From Deltaproteobacteria bacterium (GTDB lineage: Bacteria; Bdellovibrionota; Bdellovibrionia; Bdellovibrionales; Bdellovibrionaceae), in NCBI GenBank assembly GCA_017302835.1, contig JAFLCC010000001.1:310001-374000 (forward strand): DNA of 64,000 nt, read 5' to 3'. Positions 17,331 to 26,789 of the stretch are shown here, in pieces (position 1 is the first letter of the stretch; each line of letters opens with the position of its first letter). The position numbers and the translations under genes were made by a program. Under the pieces are notes generated by a model. The model was not told the DNA's origin and did no database searches. It saw nothing but the letters and a program-made list of their open reading frames with translations.

Positions 17331-17759
17331 CTACTTAACGCCTTGCGCGCTTAGTAAGGATTGGATTTCACCTTTTGAACCAACGCTACAGCCAAAAATT
17401 CGTTTGTTCTCACTATCAAATAAGAGCAAGGTTTTATTCATATCACCAATTACGGCAACAAATTTTTGAGCTTCTATGTTGTAAATAGCCAAAGAGACAT
17501 AACCACTATTTGCCTGGCTACTAATTTGGTAGAATAAATTCTTCTCGTTGAAGAAACTCAGTGAAGTTTCTTTGGCTTGAGTCCAAGAAAAATTTCCTTG
17601 ATGAATCAGTTGATCGTATTTTGTTCCATCAGCATTGGCACCCAATATCATACAAGAATACAGAACTGATGAATCAGACGATGAATCTGCGTAGGCAAAA
17701 TGACTCAAGGTCAGAGCTAGACAGACGATCGCTGTCGCCTTTTGAAAAATATTTTTCAT
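17331..17759 (-). CDS. Small exported hypothetical protein
   Basis: 142 residues. Signal peptide MKNIFQKATAIVCLALTLSHFAYA, then a mature domain of about 118 residues with alternating strands and two cysteines (YSCMILG and IFGCSVG) that could form a disulfide. The start is supported by AAAGGAG. I recognise no family. It is a single gene between the SRP RNA and msrA, probably with its own promoter in the gap above 17760. Confidence 0.7.
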   Translation of the reverse strand: MKNIFQKATAIVCLALTLSHFAYADSSSDSSVLYSCMILGANADGTKYDQLIHQGNFSWTQAKETSLSFFNEKNLFYQISSQANSGYVSLAIYNIEAQKFVAVIGDMNKTLLLFDSENKRIFGCSVGSKGEIQSLLSAQGVK

Positions 17760-17809
17760 AGAAACTCCTTTTTGTTTGGTTTGTTAATTTTATTAAAAAA
17801 TGGAACTTA

Positions 17810-18379
17810 TTAAAATTTGATGTCTCTTATGTAATGGCAAGTGTACCCACCAGGATTTTTTTTCAAATAGGCCTGATGATAGGTTTCGGCGGAATAAAAA
17901 GTGCTTGCTTTGATAATTTCAGTAACAACAGGTTTTTTCCAAGCACCAGAAAACTCAACTAGTTCTTTGATTTTTAAAGCTGTTTTTTGCTGCTCTTCAT
18001 TTTGAAAGAAAATGGCTGATCGATATTGAGAACCCACATCATTACCCTGTTGATTTTTAGTTGTCGGATCATGAATCTTAAAAAAGAATTTTAAAAGATC
18101 CTCATAGGTTAGCAAAGTTGGGTCAAATTCAATCTTAATAGATTCGGCATGACCTGAAGTCCCCTTTTTTACAATGTCATAAGTAGGATTAGGAATAGTG
18201 CCACCGGTATAACCAACTTCAGTAGAGAGAACACCCTTAAGATTTCTGAAGAGCTCTTCGACTCCCCAAAAACAGCCTCCAGCCAGTATAGCAACTTCAG
18301 AATGCATTGACATTTTTTTAATCTCCTTCGCGAAAGAGATATTCGCAAACAACATTAAGAGACTCAGGATCACTTTCAT
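17810..18379 (-). CDS. msrA: Peptide methionine-S-sulfoxide reductase MsrA, probably exported
   Basis: 189 residues from the ATG at 18379. MsrA reduces the S form of methionine sulfoxide in proteins; the active-site motif GGCFWG is at about residues 34-39, with GYTGG, GHAES and the C-terminal YHQAYLKKNPGGYTCHY region typical of the family. The chosen start yields MKVILSLLMLFANISFA, a short signal peptide, so this copy may act in the periplasm. An in-frame TTG at 18415 is less likely because its TTGACA resembles a -35 element. A start at MSMHSEV would make it cytoplasmic. No MsrB is fused or adjacent. Confidence 0.92.
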   Translation of the reverse strand: MKVILSLLMLFANISFAKEIKKMSMHSEVAILAGGCFWGVEELFRNLKGVLSTEVGYTGGTIPNPTYDIVKKGTSGHAESIKIEFDPTLLTYEDLLKFFFKIHDPTTKNQQGNDVGSQYRSAIFFQNEEQQKTALKIKELVEFSGAWKKPVVTEIIKASTFYSAETYHQAYLKKNPGGYTCHYIRDIKF

Positions 18380-18452
18380 TAGGGAAGCATCTCTAGGCAA
18401 AGGGATCCCTGTCAAGCAAGATAATTTGCTTAGTTAGCTTTAGTATACTTAT

Positions 18453-18842
18453 TTATTCTTCTTCGGAATCTTCCTCTTCCTCGTCGTCATCCTCATCGAG
18501 GTCTTCGTCATCTTCATCTTCAGATTCCTCTGAAGCTTCGATACGGATAAGCCAACCCTCTTCGTAGGGATCTTCTTGGATGATCGACGGGTCTTCTAAA
18601 ACTTGCCCATTTACTTCTAACACTGTGCCATTTACAGGCGAGTAAATGTCTAGGGGGCCATCATCGGTTTCAATCGTGCCCAAGGCGACATCGGCTTCCA
18701 CTTTTTCATTTTCCGGAGGAAGTTCAATGGAAGTGATTTCTTCGAAATCTTCAAGACCATCTTCATTGATACCGATAGTAATGATACCATCTTCTTCTTG
18801 TGTCCACATATAGCCCATAAAATTTCTAATATTGTCACTCAT
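18453..18842 (-). CDS. GcvH-like protein lacking the lipoyl lysine, with acidic tail
   Basis: 129 residues. The core follows glycine-cleavage H protein: ITIGINEDGLEDFEEITSIE, then DIYSPVNGTVLEVN and DPYEEGWLIRIE. In GcvH the lipoylated Lys lies in a motif like ES-V-K-A-x-SD; here the aligned stretch is ETDDGPLD, so Lys is replaced by Asp. The last 30 residues are almost entirely Glu and Asp. Enzymatic shuttling by lipoate is therefore not expected. A role as a binding or regulatory H-like protein is inferred. No gcvT or gcvP is nearby. Confidence 0.85.
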   Translation of the reverse strand: MSDNIRNFMGYMWTQEEDGIITIGINEDGLEDFEEITSIELPPENEKVEADVALGTIETDDGPLDIYSPVNGTVLEVNGQVLEDPSIIQEDPYEEGWLIRIEASEESEDEDDEDLDEDDDEEEEDSEEE

Positions 18843-18992
18843 ACGATCTCTTCCTTGTTATTCAATAAACAAGTATAATAAACATTATTTCAATCAAGCT
18901 AAGGAATATTTGGTTTAACGCAAAACGATAATTTGTCAGAGAATCCTCGTGCTCCATGACAACTTCAGTCAAGGAGCATAGAGATAATTTCT

Positions 18993-19451
18993 ATGTTTAA
19001 TGTTGTTTTAGTTGAGCCAGAAATTCCAAATAATACAGGAAATGTGGGGCGTACCTGTGTTGCTTTGTCGAGTCATTTACATCTTGTTGAGCCTTTTGGT
19101 TTTGAGTTGAATGACAAGCAGTTAAAAAGGGCTGGTTTGGACTATTGGGTTAACTTAAACTGGACCACCTACCAGGGGATCTCTCGATTTAAGGAAATTC
19201 ACACAAATAAACGAAAAATTTATTTTTCAGCTCATGGTAAAAAAACCTATTTTGAGCACCAATTCAAAGAGGGAGATTTTTTAATTTTTGGGAAAGAGAG
19301 TAAAGGCTTAGATCCAGAAATTTTAATTCAAAATCAGGAGAATACGTATTGTATTCCGACCCCAGGTCAGGTGCGAAGTTTAAATTTAGCAACGGCAGTA
19401 GCTATTGTTATGTATGAAGGTTACCGGCAGTTAACTCAAAATAAAAAATAA
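18993..19451 (+). CDS. trmL: tRNA (cytidine/uridine-34-2'-O)-methyltransferase TrmL
   Basis: 152 residues, normal for TrmL, a SPOUT methyltransferase that methylates the ribose of the wobble base in certain leucine tRNAs. Visible motifs: EIPNNTGNVGRTC at the N terminus, GKESKGLDPE in the middle, and the trefoil-knot SAM site PTPGQVRSLNLATAVAIVMY near the end. It lies 59 bases before secA on the same strand; the two may share transcription. Confidence 0.94.
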   Translation: MFNVVLVEPEIPNNTGNVGRTCVALSSHLHLVEPFGFELNDKQLKRAGLDYWVNLNWTTYQGISRFKEIHTNKRKIYFSAHGKKTYFEHQFKEGDFLIFGKESKGLDPEILIQNQENTYCIPTPGQVRSLNLATAVAIVMYEGYRQLTQNKK

Positions 19452-19510
19452 TAAAAGATAGATCAGTCTAGGGTTGCTGTTTTCAGCTATCAAAGCTATC
19501 CTCTTAATCT

Positions 19511-22180
19511 ATGATTATAAATTTATTAAAAACAATATTTGGCACCAAACATCAACGGGAAATGAAAGTGATTCAACCGATTATCGATAAGATAAATCAA
19601 TTTGAATCAACAATGAAATCGTTAACTGATGATCAATTAAAACATAAAACAGTGGAATTCAAAGAGCGATTGTCTAAAGGGGAAACTCTGAATGATATTT
19701 TGCCAGAGGCATTTGCTGTTTGCAGAGAGGCATCCTTCAGAGTTTTAGGAATGCGACACTACGATGTGCAACTAATCGGTGGCTATGTCCTGCATAAAGG
19801 ACGAATTGCAGAAATGAGAACTGGGGAAGGTAAGACCCTGGTGGCGACCCTCCCGGTATATTTGAATGCTCTTAGCGGTAAAGGTGTTCATGTAGTTACC
19901 GTGAATGATTACCTGGCAAAAAGAGATGCCGAATGGATGGGGCGTTTGTACACTTGGCTAGGGTTGACCATTGGAATTATTGTTCATGGATTAACCGATG
20001 AAGAGAGAAAAGAATCCTATGGAAGCGATATTACCTATGCGACTAATAATGAATTGGGTTTTGATTATTTAAGAGACAATATGAAATTTGATTTGAACGA
20101 ATATGTTCAAAGAGGCCATAACTATGCGATTGTGGACGAGTGCGATTCCATCCTAGTGGATGAGGCCAGAACGCCGTTAATTATTTCTGGACCGGCAGAA
20201 GCTTCAACCGACAAATATGTTATTATTAATAAAATTATTCCAAAGTTAAAAGAGAAGGAACACTTTACTATTGAGGAAAAGTCAAAATCTGTTTCTTTGA
20301 CAGATGAGGGGAATAGAAAAGCAGAAGAGCTGCTGAATTTAGATAATTTATATGATGCTCAAAATATTGAAATCCTACACCATGTGATTCAGGCCTTAAA
20401 AGCTCATCACCTCTATCGAAGAGATGTCGAGTATATGATCCAAAACGATGAGATCGTTATTGTAGATGAATTCACTGGCAGATTGATGCCGGGACGAAGA
20501 TGGAGCGACGGTTTACATCAGGCAATCGAAGCCAAAGAAAATGTAGATATTAAAAATGAAAATCAAACCCTAGCGAGCATTACCTTTCAAAATTATTTTA
20601 AAATGTATTCGAATTTGTCTGGAATGACGGGAACTGCCGATACCGAAGCGGTTGAGTTTAAAAAAATCTATGATTTAGATGTGAATGTGATCCCTACTCA
20701 CAGACCGATTGATAGAAAAGACCATAATGATGTGATTTATAAAACTGAAAAAGCAAAGTTTAGGGCGATTGTCAGAGACGTTAAAGCGCGAGCCGAAAAA
20801 GGCCAGCCTATTCTCGTTGGAACAATAAGCATTGAGAAATCAGAATTATTAAGCCAGTTTTTAAAAAAAGAAGGTGTGACTCACCAAGTGTTAAATGCAA
20901 AACACCATGAAAGAGAAGCAGAGATCGTCGCACTTGCTGGCAGAAAAGGCGCCATCACTATTGCTACCAACATGGCAGGTCGGGGAACCGATATCATGTT
21001 GGGTGGAAATCCAGAAGTGATGGCCAGAAAAGAAACCAAAGTTGAAGAGGGTCCTGAATTTGAAGTTGCAAAGTTAAAGTTTAAAAAACAATGCGAAGAG
21101 GAACGTCTTGAAGTGGTTGCCGCCGGCGGTTTGTGCATTGTCGGCACAGAAAGGCATGAATCCAGAAGGATCGACAATCAGCTGCGAGGAAGATCAGGAA
21201 GACAAGGCGATCCTGGTGAATCGAAGTTTTATCTTTCTTTAGAAGATAGTTTATTACGAATTTTTAATGGTGAGAAGATTCAAAAAGCAATGACCTTACT
21301 AAATATTGATGAAAATGAGCCTATCGAAGCCAGAATGGTGACCAAACAAATTGAAAGTGCACAAAGAAAAGTTGAAGGACATCACTTCGATATTCGAAAA
21401 AATTTATTTGATTATGACAATGTGATGAATATTCAACGTAATGCCATTTATAAAATGAGAAGAAATGTTCTTGAAGGCCATGATATTAATAATTTTTTCT
21501 TAGAGATGTTAGCAGATGTAACGACATTAATTTTAGATTCTTTTTTGCCAGAGGGAGCGCCCAAGGCCCAATGGAATATTGAAGGTTTAAATAACTCCTT
21601 ACAAGAAACCTTTGGTTTTAAAATGGACTTTCATGAAACTGAAGCAAGTGCTGATAAAATCACCCATGAAATTCAGCTAAGAATTAAAGAAATTTATGAA
21701 AAACAAAAATCTGTTATGGGTTCCTTCTTTGAACAGGTTCAAAAAATGATCTTGTTGCAAAGTATTGATCAAAAATGGAAAGAACACTTATTGGTCATTG
21801 ATAAATTAAAAGAAGGAATTGGATTGAGAGGCTATGCTCAAAAAGATCCACTTATTGAATACAAAAAAGAGGCCTTTGCCGCCTTTGAAAGTTTGAATCA
21901 TTCAATTAAGCAAGAGGTGTGTGAAAAATTAATGAAAGTTCAACTTGTTGCCCAGCAAGCAGAGCAGGTTTTACAATCTTTTATGCCTGAAGAAACAGAC
22001 TTGGATGAATTAAACTACCAAGCCCCCCAAGAACAAGACATTGGGCGACCACTGTCGGACCTTGGTCTGGAAAATGAGCCTAAAAAAAACAAAATTACGT
22101 TCAATCAGGGGCCTGGTGACGAACCAAAAATGAACAGAGAACAGAGACGTCGTTTACAAAAGGACCAAAAGAGAAGATAA
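19511..22180 (+). CDS. secA: Preprotein translocase ATPase SecA
   Basis: 889 residues. Motor of Sec-dependent export. DEAD motor motifs include [11 protein letters not shown] (Walker A), [34 protein letters not shown] and [15 protein letters not shown]; the preprotein cross-linking and helical scaffold domains are present. The C terminus ends in [16 protein letters not shown] and has no Cys-rich SecB-binding zinc motif, unlike E. coli SecA. It precedes two small genes that may be co-transcribed. The many exported proteins in this window depend on this pathway. Confidence 0.97.
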   Translation: MIINLLKTIFGTKHQREMKVIQPIIDKINQFESTMKSLTDDQLKHKTVEFKERLSKGETLNDILPEAFAVCREASFRVLGMRHYDVQLIGGYVLHKGRIAEMRTGEGKTLVATLPVYLNALSGKGVHVVTVNDYLAKRDAEWMGRLYTWLGLTIGIIVHGLTDEERKESYGSDITYATNNELGFDYLRDNMKFDLNEYVQRGHNYAIVDECDSILVDEARTPLIISGPAEASTDKYVIINKIIPKLKEKEHFTIEEKSKSVSLTDEGNRKAEELLNLDNLYDAQNIEILHHVIQALKAHHLYRRDVEYMIQNDEIVIVDEFTGRLMPGRRWSDGLHQAIEAKENVDIKNENQTLASITFQNYFKMYSNLSGMTGTADTEAVEFKKIYDLDVNVIPTHRPIDRKDHNDVIYKTEKAKFRAIVRDVKARAEKGQPILVGTISIEKSELLSQFLKKEGVTHQVLNAKHHEREAEIVALAGRKGAITIATNMAGRGTDIMLGGNPEVMARKETKVEEGPEFEVAKLKFKKQCEEERLEVVAAGGLCIVGTERHESRRIDNQLRGRSGRQGDPGESKFYLSLEDSLLRIFNGEKIQKAMTLLNIDENEPIEARMVTKQIESAQRKVEGHHFDIRKNLFDYDNVMNIQRNAIYKMRRNVLEGHDINNFFLEMLADVTTLILDSFLPEGAPKAQWNIEGLNNSLQETFGFKMDFHETEASADKITHEIQLRIKEIYEKQKSVMGSFFEQVQKMILLQSIDQKWKEHLLVIDKLKEGIGLRGYAQKDPLIEYKKEAFAAFESLNHSIKQEVCEKLMKVQLVAQQAEQVLQSFMPEETDLDELNYQAPQEQDIGRPLSDLGLENEPKKNKITFNQGPGDEPKMNREQRRRLQKDQKRR

Positions 22181-22188
22181 TCTAAGGG

Positions 22189-22776
22189 ATGGCAGCCTGT
22201 CCTCATTGTCTTAAACAAATTGAAATTCATGAAGAAAACTTTGGAACATTATTTCAGTGCCCATATTGTCATACTGAGTTTTTCGTGGATTTCAATGGCC
22301 TTCCTGAGCACTCAAAAGAACCTTCATTAGAGGCAACAGCGCCTCCACCAATGGAGATTCCCGAGCATGAAGAAATTCCAGGGCATGAAGAAATTCTCAA
22401 TCCTATAGAGCTGACACAAGAGCTGACACAAGATTTGGCACAAGAACCATCAATAGATATTGTTGGAGGTCAGGAACAAAAGAATCTTTTTTTTGAGGAG
22501 ATTTTGGCTTTTGGGAATGATTCTAAAAATCATGAAACTGTGCTTTCATTTGACGTAACCATTGAAGATATTGATTTGCCAGAGCAGAAAAGAGACCTGA
22601 TCGAATTGCTTGAGGATAAGAGATTGGGATTAGATATAGATGAAATTAAATCCAAGTTAAATTCGGGTAAACTGAAAATTGAAAATTTTCCGGCAGCCAA
22701 AGCGATTGTTTTGATACAAAGAATCCAGGGGCTTTCGTTGACGGTGTATTGGAGTCAAAATGTTGCAATTCATTAA
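22189..22776 (+). CDS. Zinc-ribbon protein of unknown function
   Basis: 195 residues. The N terminus is a CxxC...CxxC zinc ribbon (CPHCLKQIE ... FQCPYCHTEF, residues 4-31), similar to the small ribbons found at the front of regulatory and membrane proteins. Next comes a Glu/Pro-rich low-complexity stretch with short repeats (EIPEHEEIPGHEEI, ELTQELTQDLAQE) and a C-terminal helical and beta region. It begins 9 bases after secA with AAGGG before the ATG and overlaps the next gene by 17 bases, so it is in an operon with secA. Confidence 0.65.
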   Translation: MAACPHCLKQIEIHEENFGTLFQCPYCHTEFFVDFNGLPEHSKEPSLEATAPPPMEIPEHEEIPGHEEILNPIELTQELTQDLAQEPSIDIVGGQEQKNLFFEEILAFGNDSKNHETVLSFDVTIEDIDLPEQKRDLIELLEDKRLGLDIDEIKSKLNSGKLKIENFPAAKAIVLIQRIQGLSLTVYWSQNVAIH

Positions 22777-23353
22777 AAGTTTATTTTGGATAAAACTCAT
22801 GGGCTGCCTCATTTTTTTTCAAAATGTAGGTTTTGCTAATGAATCTAAAAATGAACCAGAGGTTGCGGCAGAATCCAGCGAAGATAAGGAACAACAAGAA
22901 CGAACAAAGGAATGGCTTGATTTAACGACTCAAATTGGCGCTTTGAAAACAAAAATGAGCACCCAAGAGGAAAACATCAAAGAATTAATCAAGAAAAAAA
23001 ATCACTCTAAAAACAAAGAAGAAATTCAAAATGCAGTCAACAATTTATTAAAAGAACATGCGGAATTAAAAAAGATCGAAGAACAGTATTTTGAAAAAAC
23101 ACAATTATTGAAATACAGATATCCGGATGTAGGCATTACTAAGCAGAGAAAATATGAAAGAGTTAAAACCAAATCTCTTGAGGACTACGAACAGATGATC
23201 AGTCTTGAATCAGAAATTAAAAAGACCGTAATTAAAATGAAAGAACACTACGGGGTTAAAGAAATTGAAGAGCCAAAAACTAAAGAAATAAAAAACATTG
23301 ATGATATGGAAGAAAAAAATAATCTCTCTCAACCGGTGACTATAAGGAAGTAA
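22760..23353 (+). CDS. Exported coiled-coil protein
   Basis: 197 residues. N-terminal signal peptide or anchor (SLFWIKLMGCLIFFQNVGFA), then about 150 residues of Lys/Glu/Gln-rich heptads with no long breaks until the end, predicting a coiled coil. The ATG follows GGAG and lies within the 3' end of the zinc-ribbon gene. No known family is recognised. The overlap suggests translational coupling downstream of secA; a link to envelope biogenesis is only a guess. Confidence 0.65.
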   Translation: MLQFIKSLFWIKLMGCLIFFQNVGFANESKNEPEVAAESSEDKEQQERTKEWLDLTTQIGALKTKMSTQEENIKELIKKKNHSKNKEEIQNAVNNLLKEHAELKKIEEQYFEKTQLLKYRYPDVGITKQRKYERVKTKSLEDYEQMISLESEIKKTVIKMKEHYGVKEIEEPKTKEIKNIDDMEEKNNLSQPVTIRK

Positions 23354-23398
23354 GGGTCTGCAACCAAGTTCTATATCTTATTATGTTATAGGTCCTAA

Positions 23399-23848
23399 CT
23401 ATTGAATTGGTTCAAAATCGGGTAAATACTCAACCCTGTCTTGACGTTTCACTTTTTGTTCAAATTTCAAATAGTCCAAATACGCGTTCTTTGAGGCCTC
23501 TTCTTTGGCTTTCGTTTTTAAATCAATTTCAGTGTTGATTTGATCATTTTTAGCATCGATGGCTTCGGGAATGAGAGTGGGTTGAGGTAATTTTTTATCA
23601 CCAAAATAGACGACCAGACCATCCTTAAAATGAACTTCTTTTTGAATTCTTTGCTCTTGATTATAAAATAAATAATACCAACGATCTTCTCCGCCCATTC
23701 TCGTCATATTCCGTGGAGAGCCTAATTTGTCTATAACTTGGTGTTTATCATAGCCTACCTTGAGAGAATCGAATTCCTTTACCATATTTGTTTGGCAAGA
23801 AATGATAAGAAAACTTCCAAAAAGAAATACCAATCTTAAAAGCTTCAT
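23399..23848 (-). CDS. Lipoprotein with SmpA/BamE-like domain
   Basis: 149 residues. The signal peptide ends in the lipobox LIISC (Cys18), so it is probably an outer-membrane lipoprotein. Residues about 25-85 match the SmpA/OmlA/BamE pattern: DSLKVGYDKHQVIDKLGSP, a Trp-Tyr-Tyr strand and a closing strand VHFKDGLVVYFG. BamE helps assemble beta-barrels, but many bacteria carry several BamE-fold lipoproteins, so the specific role is open. The C-terminal 50 residues are Lys/Glu-rich. It converges with the secA operon. Confidence 0.75.
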   Translation of the reverse strand: MKLLRLVFLFGSFLIISCQTNMVKEFDSLKVGYDKHQVIDKLGSPRNMTRMGGEDRWYYLFYNQEQRIQKEVHFKDGLVVYFGDKKLPQPTLIPEAIDAKNDQINTEIDLKTKAKEEASKNAYLDYLKFEQKVKRQDRVEYLPDFEPIQ

Positions 23849-23971
23849 AATCCACCCTCCGTTAATGGTATCGGAATATGTAAAAAAAGTAGAAGGATAT
23901 TAGTAAAACGTATTATATTGAGACATCTTTTGATTTTACAAATAATTCAAAACCGACTAGATTCATTTCCT

Positions 23972-24676
23972 ATGAAAAAGAAATCTCTCATCGAGATTCA
24001 AAACGAAATCCAAACAAGCATAGAGACGCCGAATTCCGCAGGTTCACGGGTCAAAATACTTGCCGTTTCAAAAAAACAGAGTGTTGAAGCGATCACTCAA
24101 CTGTATCAACAAGGGCAAAACCTTTTTGGGGAAAATTATGTTCAAGAAGCCCTAGAGAAAATGGATCAAATAAAATTTCCGGTAGCTTGGCACTTTATAG
24201 GCCATCTTCAAAGTAATAAAGTGAAAGACGTTGTTGGGAAGTTCGAGCTGATTCATTCTGTGGACTCATTAAAACTGGCTCAGAAAATTGATAAAAGAGC
24301 CAAAGAATTAAAATTAACACAAAAAATTTTAGTTGAAGTGAATGTAGGTCAAGAAAATTCTAAATCTGGTTTTTCTATAGAAAGACTAAAGACAGAATGG
24401 CCACAGCTTATTCAATTAGAGAATATTGCTTTACATGGTCTAATGTGTCTACCTCCCCAAGAAGAAGACCCGAAAAAAACAGAAATTCATTTTCAAAAAA
24501 CAGCAAATCTTTTAGATGAATTAAAAGAGATCATGAAACAGCATCAAATCGATCGAAGAGAACGCCATCTTATGAACGAGTTATCTATGGGTACCAGCAG
24601 TGATTTTATTCTGGCTTTAAAACACAAAGCGACTATTATTAGACTAGGAACAATCCTTTTTGGGGAAAGAAAATAA
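23972..24676 (+). CDS. yggS: YggS/PROSC-family PLP homeostasis protein
   Basis: 234 residues from the ATG at 23972; an in-frame TTG at 23918 would add 18 residues without family support. The protein is a single-domain TIM barrel that binds pyridoxal phosphate and balances vitamin B6 pools. The PLP Lys is in VKILAVSKKQSVEAI; also seen are FGENYVQEALEKM, WHFIGHLQSNK, VNVGQENSKSGF and MSMGTSSDF-like ELSMGTSSDF at the phosphate site. It is followed immediately by proC, the usual neighbour of this family. Confidence 0.93.
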   Translation: MKKKSLIEIQNEIQTSIETPNSAGSRVKILAVSKKQSVEAITQLYQQGQNLFGENYVQEALEKMDQIKFPVAWHFIGHLQSNKVKDVVGKFELIHSVDSLKLAQKIDKRAKELKLTQKILVEVNVGQENSKSGFSIERLKTEWPQLIQLENIALHGLMCLPPQEEDPKKTEIHFQKTANLLDELKEIMKQHQIDRRERHLMNELSMGTSSDFILALKHKATIIRLGTILFGERK

Positions 24677-24677
24677 G

Positions 24678-25508
24678 ATGTTGTATAATAAAGCTACCAC
24701 TGTGGGTTTTATAGGTTGTGGAAATATGGCCCAAGCTATCATTAAGGGATTAGTGGATAATAAAGTCATGTCTCCGTCCAAGATTTATGCCAGCAATCGA
24801 TCTGCTGGAAAACTGCAAAAATTAAAAGAAACCTATCTTATTCAAGTATGTAACACTAATGAAGAGCTCATTGAAAAAGCTGAAATAGTTATTTTAGCAA
24901 TGAAACCACAGGACATGTTATTGGCCGTTGAATCTATTGCTAGTATTTTTAGCGAAAAACAAATTGTCATGAGTTTAGCTGCTGGGGTGACGATGAACAC
25001 GTTAAAAAAACAATTACCCCAATGTCGGATAGTTCGACTCATGCCGAATACGCCAACCCTTATTGGTAAAGGATTAATTGGCTATTTAGCTGAAGAAAAT
25101 TCAAATAATTATTTAGAAACGTTAGTTGATGATTTGTTTAGTTCCCTTGGGAAGATTGTTCAGTTGAAAGATGAATCACAGTTAGAGTCCTTTATGGTGG
25201 CTTGTTCTAGTGGAACGGGATTTGTTTACGAATTTATGATGTATTGGCAGGATTGGTTGCAAGAACACGATTTTGATGAAGATCTTGCCAAGGTATTAAC
25301 GTTAGAAACCTTTCTAGGGGCCGCTCAATTAGCCGAAAAAAATCTAAATATCTCTATTGAAGAGTTACAAAATCGAGTGACTTCGAAAAAAGGAGTCACC
25401 TTTGCGGGTCTTGAATCTATCAGAGAACAAGAGATAGAAAGATCTTTGCGTGTTGCCTTCGAAAAGGCCGCACTTAAAAATCAAGAAATGGCTAGAACAC
25501 TCAAATGA
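24678..25508 (+). CDS. proC: Pyrroline-5-carboxylate reductase ProC
   Basis: 276 residues from the ATG at 24678, one base after the yggS stop; a GGGGAAAG lies upstream. It catalyses the last step of proline synthesis with NAD(P)H. The N-terminal Rossmann motif is GFIGCGNMAQAI, followed by VVRLMPNTPTLIGKG-like RLMPNTPTLIGKG and the C-terminal dimerisation region with SSGTGFVYEFM and RVTSKKGVTFAGLE. Length and motifs are complete. Its stop overlaps the following acyltransferase start (ATGA-type junction at 25505). Confidence 0.95.
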   Translation: MLYNKATTVGFIGCGNMAQAIIKGLVDNKVMSPSKIYASNRSAGKLQKLKETYLIQVCNTNEELIEKAEIVILAMKPQDMLLAVESIASIFSEKQIVMSLAAGVTMNTLKKQLPQCRIVRLMPNTPTLIGKGLIGYLAEENSNNYLETLVDDLFSSLGKIVQLKDESQLESFMVACSSGTGFVYEFMMYWQDWLQEHDFDEDLAKVLTLETFLGAAQLAEKNLNISIEELQNRVTSKKGVTFAGLESIREQEIERSLRVAFEKAALKNQEMARTLK

Positions 25509-26302
25509 TTCCTAATAAGATAAAAACTGGACTTAGAGTTATTATAAGGATTTTTTATTTCCTCAGTATTGTTACCGTCTACTTATCAAGCGCTTATATA
25601 ATCCATTATACGACGAAGGATCCCAAGTTGAGAAAAAAGAAATTTTCTCAAAACGCAGGAATATACACAACCTTGGTTTGTAAACTTTTTAATATCAAAA
25701 TTGAAGTTATTCAACCTTTGTCATTCCATGATGCTGGCTTGATTGTTGGTAATCACATGGGCTTTATTGATATTTTAGTCATGCATTCTTTGACGAAGGC
25801 GCTATTTGTAACTTCCTATGAAATGAGAGAAACTCCGGTATTGGGTTTAATTACAGAGATGTCAGGTTGCTTGTTTGTTGAAAGAAGAAATAAATCAAAC
25901 ATTTTAAGTGAATTAAAAAATATCATTGATGCTCTGAATGATGATTTCAATGTGACACTTTATCCAGAAGCGACGTCTCATAATGGCGAAGAAATTTTAC
26001 CATTTAAGCGAACCCTAATGACATCAGCTGCGGCTGCAGGAAAACCCATATTGCCCTATTGTTTTAATTTTAAATCAATTAATGGAGAGCCATTTAGTTT
26101 AAAATACCGTGACCATGTTTGCTGGTATGGAGATATGGGATTTTTTTCATCTTTTTTGAAATCAATTAGTTTAGAAGAAATTGTAACCGAGGTCACTTTT
26201 CTAGAGCCTTATTATCCAAAAATGGAACAAGAACGAGCCGAAGTCGCCAATGAAGTTCGCAGAAGAATCGTTAAGCATTTTAGACCAGCTACTGCGCTCT
26301 GA
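25505..26302 (+). CDS. PlsC-type 1-acylglycerol-3-phosphate acyltransferase family protein
   Basis: 265 residues. A membrane helix near residues 10-32 is followed by the acyltransferase motif I NHMGFIDI (H-x4-D) and motif III YPEATSHNGEE, where the common PEGT is PEAT. The family acylates lysophosphatidic acid or other lysolipids at the inner membrane. Which acceptor is used cannot be read from sequence. It overlaps proC by 4 bases and converges with the cNMP-binding gene, their 3' ends overlapping by 14 bases. Confidence 0.85.
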   Translation: MIPNKIKTGLRVIIRIFYFLSIVTVYLSSAYIIHYTTKDPKLRKKKFSQNAGIYTTLVCKLFNIKIEVIQPLSFHDAGLIVGNHMGFIDILVMHSLTKALFVTSYEMRETPVLGLITEMSGCLFVERRNKSNILSELKNIIDALNDDFNVTLYPEATSHNGEEILPFKRTLMTSAAAAGKPILPYCFNFKSINGEPFSLKYRDHVCWYGDMGFFSSFLKSISLEEIVTEVTFLEPYYPKMEQERAEVANEVRRRIVKHFRPATAL

Positions 26303-26789
26303 TTTCATCCATGAGTGCCTTGTGTAAAAGCATTAAGTCGTTGCTGGTTTGAGCAAGTCTTTTAATTAATGATTGCGCAATTTTTTTAAATAGAGGCAAA
26401 CCAATATGAGGGTTTATTATACAAAGAGCATCAAAGTTTTCTTTGTTCAAGACAAGACAATCTGAATTCATTTCACAAAGGATAGAAGCACTCCTCACTT
26501 CATTTTCTATGAGACCGCCTTCGCCAAATGAAGGGTAAGAACTGGAATCTAAATAAGCTACATTAAAATCTTCACCATCAATCGTCGTTTTATGGACACT
26601 AAGCTTGCCACTAAGCAAAACAAAGAATTCACTTCCGGGACTTCCTTGTTTGGTGATGGCCTCTCCTTTAAGAAAGGTTTTTTTTTCCATAATTAAAGAA
26701 ACTTTTTCAATTGCTCCTTCAATGGTCACGATATCACTAAAAAAAGAAACTTTCTTTAGAATTTCTGAATAATCATTTTTCGAGGACAT
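26289..26789 (-). CDS. Stand-alone cyclic nucleotide-binding protein
   Basis: 166 residues from the ATG at 26789, which sits five bases after GAGG; a GTG six bases upstream lies inside that ribosome site. One cNMP-binding (CRP-type) domain: FLKGEAITKQGSPGSEFFVLLSGKL, then the phosphate-binding-cassette region FGEGGLIENEVRSAS. There is no DNA-binding domain and no enzyme. The C-terminal helices are reminiscent of channel C-helices. It overlaps the potassium channel gene by 17 bases, so the two products are made together and probably act together. Confidence 0.85.
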   Translation of the reverse strand: MSSKNDYSEILKKVSFFSDIVTIEGAIEKVSLIMEKKTFLKGEAITKQGSPGSEFFVLLSGKLSVHKTTIDGEDFNVAYLDSSSYPSFGEGGLIENEVRSASILCEMNSDCLVLNKENFDALCIINPHIGLPLFKKIAQSLIKRLAQTSNDLMLLHKALMDEIRAQ

